From Mesorhizobium sp. B2-3-4 (GTDB taxonomy: Bacteria; Pseudomonadota; Alphaproteobacteria; Rhizobiales; Rhizobiaceae): DNA of 64,000 nt. The stretch is from NCBI RefSeq assembly GCF_006442315.1, contig NZ_VFVY01000007.1, positions 222,257 to 286,256 on the forward strand. Direction: 5' to 3'. Under the pieces are notes generated by a model. It worked only from the letters and a program-made list of their open reading frames with translations, searched no databases and was not told the origin of the DNA. Both the position numbers and the translations under genes were made by a program. Shown one piece after another: positions 30,406-38,384 of the stretch (positions within the stretch are counted from its first letter, which is position 1; each line of letters begins with the position of its first letter).

Positions 30406-31137
30406 ATGAAGCTGGCCATGTCGATTTGGGACCGCCTCGGCGACTTCATCACCCGGGTTTCATCTTCAGCCACGTCCGGCGTCGCCGACGTGGTCGAGGC
30501 GGTGCGCACGGTTTTCTCCGGCGACGCCGACCTGCGCCGACGCGTTGCCTTTTCGGTGGCAATGATCGCGCTTTCGGCCAAGATGGCTAAGGCCGACGGC
30601 ATCGTCACCCAGGATGAGGTGCGTGCCTTCCAGGAAATATTCGAGGTGCCGCCGAAAGAGACGCGCAACGTCGCGCGGCTGTTCGATCTTGCCCAGCAGG
30701 ACGTGGCCGGCTTCGAAACCTATGCCGAGCGCATGGCGCAGCTCTGTGGTTCCGGACACTCCAACTGCGTGATGCTGGAAGACATACTCGATGGCCTGTT
30801 CCACATCGCCAAGGCCGACGGGCTGGTGCACGAGCGCGAAGGCATCTTCCTGCACCGCATCGCCGAAATCTTCCGCATCGACGAGGCACATTACGAATCG
30901 ATCCTGGCGCGGCACGTCAATCTTGGCGCCGGCGACCCCTATGTCGTGCTCGGTATCGAGCGCGGCAAGCCGTTCGAGGAGGTCAGGAAACGCTATCGCA
31001 AGCTGGTGTCCGACAACCATCCGGACCGTTTGATCGCGCGCGGGTTGCCGCAGGAGTTCATCAAGATCGCTACGACCAGGGTGGCGGCGATCAACGCCGC
31101 CTACGAGATGATCGAACGGGGCCTGCGCCACGCATGA
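30406..31137 (+). CDS. DnaJ-family co-chaperone with TerB domain (DjlA-like, soluble)
   Basis: A 243-residue protein. Residues about 35-165 form a TerB-like helical domain (AFSVAMIALSAKMAKADGIVTQDE, and later LDGLFHIAKADGLVHERE). Residues about 178-243 form a J domain with the essential HPD in DNHPDRL. This is the domain order of DjlA, but the N-terminal transmembrane helix of enterobacterial DjlA is missing. It should stimulate DnaK. ATG 30406 or 30418 could be the start. Its stop overlaps the amidase start by 4 nt. Confidence 0.88.
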   Translation: MKLAMSIWDRLGDFITRVSSSATSGVADVVEAVRTVFSGDADLRRRVAFSVAMIALSAKMAKADGIVTQDEVRAFQEIFEVPPKETRNVARLFDLAQQDVAGFETYAERMAQLCGSGHSNCVMLEDILDGLFHIAKADGLVHEREGIFLHRIAEIFRIDEAHYESILARHVNLGAGDPYVVLGIERGKPFEEVRKRYRKLVSDNHPDRLIARGLPQEFIKIATTRVAAINAAYEMIERGLRHA

Positions 31138-31898
31138 GCGGCTTCCTGCCCGACGAGCCAAGCGCCGAGGTCAGGGTGTCGCCAAATTTCGGGCCAAGAC
31201 GGGATACACCGACCCCCGACATGATCGTACTGCACTATACCGGTATGGCGACCGGTGCCGGGGCCGAAGCCTGGCTGTGCGATCCGGCGAGCGAAGTCTC
31301 GTCGCATTATCTCGTCCATGAGAATGGCCACATCGTGCAGATGGTGCGGGAAAGCGATCGCGCCTGGCACGCCGGCAAGAGTTCCTGGTTCGGACGCACC
31401 GATATCAATTCCTGCTCGGTCGGCATTGAAATCGTCAATCCGGGCCATTCATTGGGCTATCCAGGCTTTCCGCGCCGCCAGATCGACGCGGTGATCGGAC
31501 TGTGCCGGGGGATTGCCGCGCGGCATGCCATCGCCGCCACGCGGGTACTGGCGCATTCCGACGTGGCGCCGGGTCGAAAGATCGATCCAGGCGAGAAGTT
31601 CCCGTGGGTCGCGCTGTTCCAAGCCGGTGTCGGCCATCTCGTGCCGCCCGCTCCGGTCAGGCGCGGGGCCGCGCTGGGGCCCGGCGACCGAGGTGCCGAT
31701 GTCGAGGCACTGCAGTCGATGCTGTCGCTCTATGGCTATGGCGTCGAGATATCGGGTGTTTTCGACGATCGGACGCGGATTGTCGTCGAGGCCTTCCAAC
31801 GGCATTTTCGGCCGCGCCGGGTCGATGGATTGGCCGACGGCTCGACGCTGCGCACGCTGCGAAGGCTGGTTGCTTCCCTTAAGACAGCTTCGGCCTGA
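31134..31898 (+). CDS. N-acetylmuramoyl-L-alanine amidase (Amidase_2) with PG-binding domain
   Basis: A 254-residue zinc amidase of the AmiD/AmpD group, which cuts between MurNAc and L-Ala. The zinc ligands are His in IVLHYTGM (about residue 34), His in VLAHSDVAPGRKIDPGEKFPW, and the Asp in the same motif. SSHYLVHENGHIVQMV and SVGIEIVN are also conserved. A PG_binding_1 domain spans about residues 185-250. There is no signal peptide, so it may act in the cytoplasm on recycled anhydro-muropeptides, like AmpD, or be exported by other means. It is coupled to the DnaJ-like gene. Confidence 0.9.
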   Translation: MSGFLPDEPSAEVRVSPNFGPRRDTPTPDMIVLHYTGMATGAGAEAWLCDPASEVSSHYLVHENGHIVQMVRESDRAWHAGKSSWFGRTDINSCSVGIEIVNPGHSLGYPGFPRRQIDAVIGLCRGIAARHAIAATRVLAHSDVAPGRKIDPGEKFPWVALFQAGVGHLVPPAPVRRGAALGPGDRGADVEALQSMLSLYGYGVEISGVFDDRTRIVVEAFQRHFRPRRVDGLADGSTLRTLRRLVASLKTASA

Positions 31899-32087
31899 CA
31901 GTCCATTTTGCATCACTAAATTACAATCTGTCACTCAAAGTGACTTGCCTCGCCTTCATTGCCGCCAAATCGGCCGTCAAAGGCGTTTCGTGCAAGTTAT
32001 CGGATATCTAGCCCCCCCGGATGATCCGATGTTGAATTGGCTTTATCGCGTGAAAATCTTCGCGCGGTTCTAACAGAACAGGACCAC

Positions 32088-32798
32088 ATGCAAAATTTGA
32101 CCGTTTTAACGGCAGCCGTTGCTGCCGGTATGATGACTTTTGCCATCGGTACGGCGAATGCCGCGCCGCAGAGCCTGCGAGCCGACACTGGCTTCGCGGC
32201 CGTATCGGGCAAGACCGCCAACCAGAAGGCGGCTCCCGGCCCGAAGGCAAAGAAGGCATCGGCCGCGAAGATACAGAAGGCTGCCGCGGTGAAGGCGAGG
32301 AAACCAGTCGCCAAGCGCTACACCAAGCGAGGCCGCAAGAACGTAGACCTGACGACCACTGCGTCGATCCATCCGGAGATCAGCACGACTTCCGGCGCTA
32401 CGATGGCTGGCGGCGGCCAGTATTCCGCGATCATCGCCCGCTATGCGGCGATCGAAGGCGTGCCGGTGTCGCTGGCCAAGGCGGTCATCAAGATCGAAAG
32501 CAACTACCGGCCCAACATCGTGGGCAGTGCCGGTGAGATCGGGCTGATGCAGATCAAGCCGGCGACGGCGCGGATGATGGGCTACAGCGGCTCGGCCAAA
32601 GGCCTGTTCGATCCCGACACCAACATAAAATACGGCATGAAGTACCTTGCCATGGCGCGGGGTCTTGGTGGCGGCACGACCTGCGGAACGATCCTGAAAT
32701 ACAATGCCGGCCATGCCGCGACCCGTATGAACCCGGTGTCGGCTGCCTATTGCAGCAAGGTCAAGGTGCAGATGGCCGCGCTCGGTTCGCCGGCATGA
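32088..32798 (+). CDS. SLT-domain lytic transglycosylase
   Basis: A 236-residue exported muramidase-like enzyme. The signal peptide runs to about residue 25 (AIGTANA). A Lys/Ala-rich basic linker spans about residues 40-85 (many KK, AK and RK pairs) and may bind peptidoglycan or teichoic-like polymers. The SLT domain starts near residue 108 with IIARYAAIEGVPVSLAKAVIKIESNY (catalytic Glu137), then GSAGEIGLMQIKPATARMMGY, and ends in LKYNAGH. ATG 32088 follows AGGA. It is a stand-alone gene upstream of rnpB. Confidence 0.9.
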   Translation: MQNLTVLTAAVAAGMMTFAIGTANAAPQSLRADTGFAAVSGKTANQKAAPGPKAKKASAAKIQKAAAVKARKPVAKRYTKRGRKNVDLTTTASIHPEISTTSGATMAGGGQYSAIIARYAAIEGVPVSLAKAVIKIESNYRPNIVGSAGEIGLMQIKPATARMMGYSGSAKGLFDPDTNIKYGMKYLAMARGLGGGTTCGTILKYNAGHAATRMNPVSAAYCSKVKVQMAALGSPA

Positions 32799-32825
32799 CG
32801 ATGCAGGGATAAGCGGCTTTTTCAT

Positions 32826-32855
32826 TTGCGTTTTGCCGCCTGAACCCCTTTATAC
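32826..32855 (+). promoter_or_regulatory. putative housekeeping promoter of rnpB
   Basis: TTGCGT at 32826-32831 and TTATAC at 32850-32855 stand 18 nt apart and would start transcription around 32861, where the RNase P helix P1 begins. The match to the -35/-10 consensus is fair, not perfect. Confidence 0.4.
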
Positions 32856-32860
32856 GCCCA

Positions 32861-33260
32861 GCCAGCTGGCTGGGCGGCCGCACTCGCAAACGCCGAAAGG
32901 CCGCGAGTGAGGAAAGTCCGGGCTCCATGGAGACACGGTGCCGGTTAATGGCCGGCGGGGGCGACCCCAGGGAAAGTGCCACAGAAAGCAAACCGCCCCG
33001 ACTTGTCGGGGTAAGGGTGAAAGGGTGGGGTAAGAGCCCACCGCGCGACTGGCAACAGGAGCGGCACGGTAAACCCCACCGGGAGCAAGACCGAATAGGG
33101 GCGGTGCGAGGGGAAACCCTCGGGGGCTGTTTCCGGCTCACCGTCCGGGTAGGTTGCGTGAGGTGCATGGCAACATGCGCCCAAGATGAATGGCCGCCAC
33201 GTTCTCGCCTCGCAAGGGGCGAGGGCCATACAGAACCCGGCTTACAGGCCAGCTGGCAGT
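32861..33260 (+). ncRNA. rnpB: RNase P RNA, bacterial class A
   Basis: The catalytic RNA that matures tRNA 5' ends. The universal core is evident. The 5' conserved strand GAGGAAAGTCCGGGCTCC is at 32908-32925, followed by the CACGGTGCCGG region. The 3' strand is at 33230-33244 as ACAGAACCCGGCTTA. The terminal helix P1 is formed by GCCAGCTGGC at 32861 and the same self-complementary sequence at 33249-33258. The AGGGTGAAAGGGTGGGGTAA and GCAACAGGAGC segments fit the specificity domain. Length near 400 nt suits Alphaproteobacteria. Ends are estimated from P1 pairing. Confidence 0.95.
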
Positions 33261-33303
33261 TTTCTCCCCGACATTTCCGGTAAGTCTTTCAAAATCAGAA
33301 GGT

Positions 33304-33319
33304 TGCGCCCTTGGGCGCA
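33304..33319 (+). terminator. possible rnpB terminator hairpin
   Basis: TGCGCCC and GGGCGCA pair over 7 bp with a 2-nt loop, about 45 nt past the end of RNase P RNA, followed by GCTTTCG. It is weak because the T-run is short and the loop tight. Confidence 0.35.
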
Positions 33320-33435
33320 GCTTTCGATTCAAGGCGAGAACGTTGCCCTTGCATCGGGCACGAGCCAAGGGCTCGCCGGCTTTGTTGAAACTGGTGCGAT
33401 TAAATCGTACCATGGCTCATCGTCGGGAGTCTATC

Positions 33436-33720
33436 ATGGGTCAGGTTGATAAACGCAGCATCACGCTTTCGCCGGAACTGGCGCAGGCGGTTGACGATGT
33501 GGTCGCCGCTGGAGAGTACGCCTCGGCGAGCGAAGTGATCCGCGATGCGTTGCGGCAGTGGAAGGACCGCCGCGACCTGCTCGGCTACACGGTCGAGGAG
33601 TTGCGCAGGCTTGTGCAGGAGGGGATCGACAGCGGGCCGGGCCGGGACGGCGGAGAGGTCATGGATCGATTGCGCGCCAAATACCTTAAGATGGCGGGGC
33701 CGAGAGGCTTCCATGAGTGA
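33436..33720 (+). CDS. parD: ParD-type antitoxin
   Basis: A 94-residue ribbon-helix-helix antitoxin of the CopG/ParD family. The N-terminal KRSITLSPELAQAVDDVVAAG is the DNA-binding ribbon and helix. YASASEVIRDALRQWKDR is the second helix, followed by an acidic and basic C-terminal tail that binds the toxin. ATG 33436 has GGGAG 7 nt upstream; ATG 33412 is an in-frame alternative. It overlaps parE by 4 nt (GTGA), giving antitoxin-first order. Confidence 0.9.
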   Translation: MGQVDKRSITLSPELAQAVDDVVAAGEYASASEVIRDALRQWKDRRDLLGYTVEELRRLVQEGIDSGPGRDGGEVMDRLRAKYLKMAGPRGFHE

Positions 33721-34010
33721 AGTATCGCCTGCTTCCTCAGGCGGTCGACGATCTCGAAGACATCGGCGACTACATCGCTAGCCATGACCCGCGGGCTGCC
33801 GTCCGTCTCGTGGACGTGCTGGAAAGCCGTTGGGATTTGCTGACGTTGCATCCCTTCTCAGGTGCGCCACGTGACGATATCGCGCCCGGCGTCCGACATA
33901 TCGTGGTTAGCAACTACCTCACTCTTTACCGCGTCGGCGGCGACGCCATCGAGATCATTCGGGTGCTGCATGGTCGTCGTAACGTCGATGCGGACGCCCT
34001 CGGCTCCTGA
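33717..34010 (+). CDS. parE: ParE-type toxin
   Basis: A 97-residue RelE/ParE-superfamily toxin, expected to inhibit DNA gyrase. The family pattern is clear: YRLLPQAVDDLEDIGDYIA at the start, RLVDVLESRWDLLTLHPFSGAPRDDIAPGVRHIVVSNYLTLYRV in the middle, and IEIIRVLHGRRNVDA at the end. The start is GTG 33717, overlapping the parD stop. The pair lies about 180 bp beyond rnpB and only 10 nt from the convergent trans-sulfuration gene, suggesting a small insertion into an otherwise housekeeping stretch. Confidence 0.9.
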   Translation: MKYRLLPQAVDDLEDIGDYIASHDPRAAVRLVDVLESRWDLLTLHPFSGAPRDDIAPGVRHIVVSNYLTLYRVGGDAIEIIRVLHGRRNVDADALGS

Positions 34011-34020
34011 TCAGGGCAGG

Positions 34021-35136
34021 TCAGCCGCTGATCCGATCCAGCGAAGCCTCGATCGCCTTCCAGAGTTCCTCCACCGGCTCGCAGCCGACCGACAGGCGTA
34101 CGAAGCCAGCCGGCACCGCGTCGCCTCGCTTCAGGCGCCGCTCGGCCGAGCTGTGGACGCCGCCAAAGGATGTCGCGGCCTGCATGAGTTGGCAGCCATT
34201 GATGAAGTCCTCAGCCTTTTCCTCCGAGGCGAGTTCGAAGGAAATGAGGAAGCCGAAACGCTCCATCTGGGCGCGGGCAAGGTTGTGCGATGGGTCGCCT
34301 TCCAGCCCGGGATAGCGCAGACCGGTAATCGCCCGATGGCCTTGCAGCCGTTTCGCGATGATTTCCGCCGACGAACACATGCGGTCGAAGCGCACATCAA
34401 GCGTTTCCAGGCCGCGATGCACCATCCAGGCTTCGAAAGGCCCGGGGATGGCGCCCGAGACCTCGCGCCAGCCGGTCACGGCAGAAATGACATCGGCATT
34501 GCGGCTGGCGACGTGGCCGAACAGCACGTCGGAATGGCCATTGGGCGCTTTGGTGTCGGCGGCGACGACGATATCGGCGCCGTGGTCGAGCGGGCGCTGG
34601 CCGAAGGGCGTCATCGTCGTGTTGTCGACCACCAGCAACGCGCCGGCTTTATGAACGGCCGCGGCCACCGCCGCTATGTCACAGATGTCCAATCCCGGAT
34701 TGGCTGGCGTTTCGACGAAGGCGAGGCGATAGCCGTCGAAACCGCCGTCGAGAAAGGTCGATGTCGGCCTGACGTCATAGGCAACGCCGAACGGTTTCAG
34801 GAAACGGTCGGCGAGCGCTCGTGTCGTGTGATAGCCGTCGGACGGCAGAAGGACACGGTCGCCGGCTTTGAGCAGCCCGAAGAACACGGCCGAGATCGCC
34901 CCCATGCCGGAAGGGAAGGCTACGCAGGGCGCGTCTTCCAGATGCGCCAGCATATGTTCGACAGCGCCCCAGGTCGGATTGCTGAAGCGGCCGTACTGGT
35001 CGAAGCCGGTGGCGTCGCCTGGGGCATGAAAGATCGCCGCCATGGTCAGCGGCAGCGGAATGGAATCGCCCTTGGCAAGTCCGCCACGACGCAGATGTGG
35101 GAGTGCCGCGGCGCGGGCTTTCGCAGTGTCAGGCAT
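34021..35136 (-). CDS. cystathionine gamma-lyase/PLP-dependent trans-sulfuration enzyme
   Basis: A 371-residue fold-type I PLP enzyme of the Cys/Met metabolism family. Markers are the YGRFSNPTWGAVE segment, CVAFPSGMGAISAVFF, FVETPANPGLDICDI, LLVVDNTTMTPFGQRPLDHGAD, and the Schiff-base lysine in VVAADTKAPNGHSD. The usual family motif around the lysine is SxTKxxxGHSD, so this one is slightly unusual with ADTKAPNGHSD. Activity could be cystathionine gamma-lyase, gamma-synthase or beta-lyase; the sequence alone does not decide. Confidence 0.87.
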   Translation of the reverse strand: MPDTAKARAAALPHLRRGGLAKGDSIPLPLTMAAIFHAPGDATGFDQYGRFSNPTWGAVEHMLAHLEDAPCVAFPSGMGAISAVFFGLLKAGDRVLLPSDGYHTTRALADRFLKPFGVAYDVRPTSTFLDGGFDGYRLAFVETPANPGLDICDIAAVAAAVHKAGALLVVDNTTMTPFGQRPLDHGADIVVAADTKAPNGHSDVLFGHVASRNADVISAVTGWREVSGAIPGPFEAWMVHRGLETLDVRFDRMCSSAEIIAKRLQGHRAITGLRYPGLEGDPSHNLARAQMERFGFLISFELASEEKAEDFINGCQLMQAATSFGGVHSSAERRLKRGDAVPAGFVRLSVGCEPVEELWKAIEASLDRISG

Positions 35137-35203
35137 CCGGGTTCAGTCCTTGTCAATCGAAATAAGGTGGGTACCGCGGCCTGTTGCGGCCTGGCCAGGT
35201 GAT

Positions 35204-36055
35204 CTAGTTCGGACGATCGGGGTGGCGATACGGCCGCCCCTCGGGCATTCCATGTTTGAGATAATGTTCGCGCGCATTCATGCCCGATCGCCTGACGTCT
35301 TCGTGCAATTCGAGATAGACGTCATCGCGAAAGCCCCTGGGCAGTCTTATGTTGGCCTTGACCACGGGGGAAAGAACCAGTTTGCCGTCGCCTGGGTGTC
35401 CAGGAAAATAATCCGGCGTGAATCCCAATTGCCTGGCGATCACGTTGAACGACAGTTGATCGCGGTAAGAATACGCGCAGACCTGGTCGAACCATTGCTC
35501 CATCACGGCTTGCAACCGCGCATCGTTGTGCCGGCGCAGAAGGACGCCGCCAAAGATCAAGCCGGCATCCTCGGGGTGGCCAATCGAGCGGTAATGCCCC
35601 ATCTGATCCTGGATGACCCTGATGTCATCATAGCGCTCCTTGGCGACGAGCTCCGCCTCCTTGTAAACACATGACCGCTCGGGATGGCAGAAGCAGACCA
35701 TTGGCGCTCCGTCATTCCCGAGGTGCGCAAAGATCTCGGACACCGAGCAAACGAGCTGAGCCGTGTTGTTGAGATACAGGCTTGTTTCGTACTGGCCGAC
35801 ATAACGATGCGCCAATATCTTGACCATCTTCGCGACCCTGACCGGGTCCATCGTCTCGATGTCGACGTACACGAACTTCCAAGTCTTCGACCGTAGGCTC
35901 CTGTCGTCGGTGAAACAGATGAAATCGGTCAATCCGTCGCGGCGGTATTTCGTGTCCGCGAGCAATTCGGAATAGCCGAAAAGACAGGTATAGACCACGC
36001 GCCGGTTCTGCGGCGGCGCTGACAACCCCAAAATTCTACGAAAAAAGTCTCTCAA
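35204..36055 (-). CDS. DUF616-type glycosyltransferase-like protein
   Basis: A 283-residue cytoplasmic protein. VVYTCLFGYSELL near the N-terminus, then FICFTDD and the SLYLNNTAQLV strand, match the DUF616/TOD1-like family, which looks like a nucleotide-sugar transferase fold. The usual aspartate of the DxD-like strand is replaced by Asn-Asn here. A C-terminal HYLKHGMPEGRPY motif resembles those that end capsule and LPS glycosyltransferases. Base composition is visibly more AT-rich than its neighbours, which hints at acquisition. Its role is probably in surface polysaccharide. Confidence 0.7.
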   Translation of the reverse strand: MRDFFRRILGLSAPPQNRRVVYTCLFGYSELLADTKYRRDGLTDFICFTDDRSLRSKTWKFVYVDIETMDPVRVAKMVKILAHRYVGQYETSLYLNNTAQLVCSVSEIFAHLGNDGAPMVCFCHPERSCVYKEAELVAKERYDDIRVIQDQMGHYRSIGHPEDAGLIFGGVLLRRHNDARLQAVMEQWFDQVCAYSYRDQLSFNVIARQLGFTPDYFPGHPGDGKLVLSPVVKANIRLPRGFRDDVYLELHEDVRRSGMNAREHYLKHGMPEGRPYRHPDRPN

Positions 36056-36302
36056 GCTATCTTGTCATGTCGATAATCGAAGAGCCGACAGCGGCGGCGG
36101 CTCTGCTCAAAAATTATCAGAACCATCCGAGATTGCAAACCTTGCGCAGGCGCTATTCAGGCGCCGCGGGCGCCGACCGCGATGCGCGCATACCGGCTAA
36201 ACGGTTCGTTAGGCTTAATGGATCATAAAGACGAAACGTGCCGTCAAATGTCCATTCTCCTCAGTGTCGACACGCATGTTTGTGAAGCCTGTTCCCGTTG
36301 AC

Positions 36303-36327
36303 GCCCATAGTGCCCCATGATATCCCA
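36303..36327 (-). promoter_or_regulatory. three MraZ boxes upstream of mraZ
   Basis: On the minus strand TGGGA, TGGGG and TGGGC occur at 36327-36323, 36317-36313 and 36307-36303, each separated by exactly 5 nt. A degenerate fourth (CGGGA) continues the 10-nt phase at 36297-36293. MraZ of E. coli binds TGGGN repeats with 5-nt spacers. The boxes lie about 190 bp before mraZ, in opposite orientation to the gene. The rest of the 457-bp gap (36056-36512) shows no gene and no GANTC site. Confidence 0.7.
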
Positions 36328-36512
36328 TCCAGACATCAAAGCCTTCGTTCCGCGTCAGGGTAAAGCGTACGCCAATCGGGCAGCCGCGGCGGCTGCGCGT
36401 TTGCCGATTTTTGCCCGTTTGGACGAGGTTGGTGCGGGGCAGAGAACGCGCTGCGGCGGCGCGTACGAGACGATGAAGAGGGGTGCGGCGGCGCAAGCGG
36501 CTGTAGCGTGTG

Positions 36513-36971
36513 ATGGACCGGTTTCTGTCGAACACGGTGAGCAGGATCGATGCGAAGGGGCGGGTGTCCGTTCCAGCGCATTTCCGTGCCGTTGTGCAGA
36601 AGCGCGGCTATTCGGAACTCTACGCGCTGCGTTGCCTGGACCTGCCGGCGATGGATGTCGGCGGGCTCGACCTGCTCGATCGCTACGAGCAGCGCATCGC
36701 GCAGGAAGACCCGTTCCTGCAGACGGCGGACGACATGTCGTTCTTCTGCCATGGCGACGGAACGTTCCTGAAGCTGGATCAGGATGGCCGCATCACCATG
36801 ACCGATTTCATTCGCGAGCACACCGGCATCTCCGCGGAGGTCGCCTTTGTCGGACGCGGCAATTTCTTTCAGATCTGGGAGCCGGGACGGCTTGCGGCCT
36901 ACGGGGCGCAGGCGCGGGCCAGGCTTTTGCAGCTTCGGCAGGGGACGAAGCCTGGGGAGCGACCGGAATGA
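36513..36971 (+). CDS. mraZ: transcriptional regulator / division-cluster protein MraZ
   Basis: A 152-residue AbrB-fold protein that binds DNA upstream of its own operon and opens the dcw cluster. Two SpoVT/AbrB-like repeats are seen: [25 protein letters not shown] at the N-terminus, and the second around [21 protein letters not shown]. The length is typical. ATG 36513 directly follows an in-frame GTG at 36510; either may be used. The stop overlaps rsmH by 4 nt (ATGA). Confidence 0.96.
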   Translation: MDRFLSNTVSRIDAKGRVSVPAHFRAVVQKRGYSELYALRCLDLPAMDVGGLDLLDRYEQRIAQEDPFLQTADDMSFFCHGDGTFLKLDQDGRITMTDFIREHTGISAEVAFVGRGNFFQIWEPGRLAAYGAQARARLLQLRQGTKPGERPE

Positions 36972-37984
36972 CGGCGGGCCACGGCGATGAAATCAACGCC
37001 GTTGGCGGATCGGTCCGCCACATTCCGGTCCTCCTTGGCGAAGTGCTGGAAGCGCTGGCGCCGGCCAAGGCCGACGTCATCGTCGACGGCACGTTCGGCG
37101 CCGGTGGCTACACCAAGGCCATCCTGGCGTCCGGAGCGTCGGTGATTGCCATCGACCGCGATCCCGATGCCATCGCGGCCGGGCGCGATCTCGAGGCCCG
37201 GTCCGGCGGCAGGCTGAGACTGGTACAGGCGCCGTTCTCGACGCTGGACGAGCATGTTGAAAGCGCCGATGGCGTCGTGCTCGACATCGGCGTGTCCTCC
37301 ATGCAGCTCGACCAGGCCGAACGCGGCTTTTCATTCCGCTCCGACGGCCCGCTCGACATGCGCATGGCGCAGGCCGGGATCAGCGCCGCCGACGTCGTCA
37401 ACAGTTTCAAGCCGGGCGACCTTGCCCGCATCTTCGGCTTCCTCGGCGAGGAGCGCCATGCCGGGCGCATTGCCCGCATGATCGAGGCGCGGCGCGAGAA
37501 GCGTCCGTTCGAGCGCACCCTTGAACTCGCAGACGCCATCGAGACGCATATCGGCCGCGCGCCGAAGGACAAGATCCATCCGGCGACGCGGGTCTTCCAG
37601 GCGCTGCGCATCTTCGTCAATGACGAGCTTGGCGAACTGGCACGAGCGTTGCTGGCGGCCGAACGCGTGCTGAAGCCGGGCGGGCGTCTGGTGGTGGTGA
37701 CGTTCCATTCGCTGGAAGACCGTATCGTCAAGCGCTTCATAGCCGACCGCGCGGAGGCCGCCAGCGGCTCTCGCCACATGCCGGAGGCGCAGGCGCGCAG
37801 TGCCACCTTCCGCAAGGCAGGCGGTGGCGTGACGGCGGGTGACGCCGAGGTCGCCGCCAACCCGCGCGCCCGCTCGGCCAGGCTGCGTGCTGCGGTTCGC
37901 ACCGAGGCACCGGCGCGCAGCGGCGATTTTTCGATTTTCGGCCTTCCAAAACTTCCCGGCATCGATCGGCCGGGGGAGAGGTAA
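36968..37984 (+). CDS. rsmH: 16S rRNA (cytosine1402-N4)-methyltransferase RsmH
   Basis: Methylates N4 of C1402 in the decoding centre of 16S rRNA with SAM (old name mraW). The 338-residue protein has [14 protein letters not shown] at the N-terminus, the SAM motif [48 protein letters not shown] and [16 protein letters not shown], all diagnostic. It is translationally coupled to mraZ and followed by ftsL after 4 nt. Confidence 0.97.
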   Translation: MTAGHGDEINAVGGSVRHIPVLLGEVLEALAPAKADVIVDGTFGAGGYTKAILASGASVIAIDRDPDAIAAGRDLEARSGGRLRLVQAPFSTLDEHVESADGVVLDIGVSSMQLDQAERGFSFRSDGPLDMRMAQAGISAADVVNSFKPGDLARIFGFLGEERHAGRIARMIEARREKRPFERTLELADAIETHIGRAPKDKIHPATRVFQALRIFVNDELGELARALLAAERVLKPGGRLVVVTFHSLEDRIVKRFIADRAEAASGSRHMPEAQARSATFRKAGGGVTAGDAEVAANPRARSARLRAAVRTEAPARSGDFSIFGLPKLPGIDRPGER

Positions 37985-37988
37985 GCAC

Positions 37989-38384
37989 GTGTTTCGTACC
38001 AGCGACATTGTCCTGATCGCCGTCATGGTTTCGGCGGCGGCCCTGACCTACAAGGCCAAGCGCGAGGCCGAGGATCAGTTGGCGGCGGTGCAGAAGATCC
38101 ACGCCCAGATACGCTACGAGGAGGACACGATCGACCTGCTCAAGGCCGACTGGAGCCTGCTCACGCAGCCGTCGCGGCTGCAGAAGCTGGCCGAGCTCTA
38201 CAAATCGCAGCTCGCGCTGGAGCCGGTCAGTGGCCGGCAGATCGTGGGCCTCGGCGACCTGCCGGCCAAGGCCCTCGACATCCAGGACATCCTGAACGGG
38301 CGCCAGGGCGCCATGGCCGACAATTCCGACAAGGCGCCCGCGGGCGACAAGGATCCCGTCGTGACCGGAGACATCGCCCAATGA
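37989..38384 (+). CDS. ftsL: cell division protein FtsL
   Basis: A small bitopic division protein of 131 residues that joins FtsB and FtsQ and activates FtsW/FtsI. One N-terminal transmembrane helix (IVLIAVMVSAAALTY) is followed by a coiled-coil-prone periplasmic segment (EAEDQLAAVQKIHAQIRYEEDTIDLLKADWSLLTQ) and the conserved PSRLQKLAELY. The start is GTG 37989 with GAGAGG 8 nt upstream. It overlaps ftsI by 4 nt. The identification rests mainly on position and architecture, as FtsL sequences diverge. Confidence 0.9.
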   Translation: MFRTSDIVLIAVMVSAAALTYKAKREAEDQLAAVQKIHAQIRYEEDTIDLLKADWSLLTQPSRLQKLAELYKSQLALEPVSGRQIVGLGDLPAKALDIQDILNGRQGAMADNSDKAPAGDKDPVVTGDIAQ

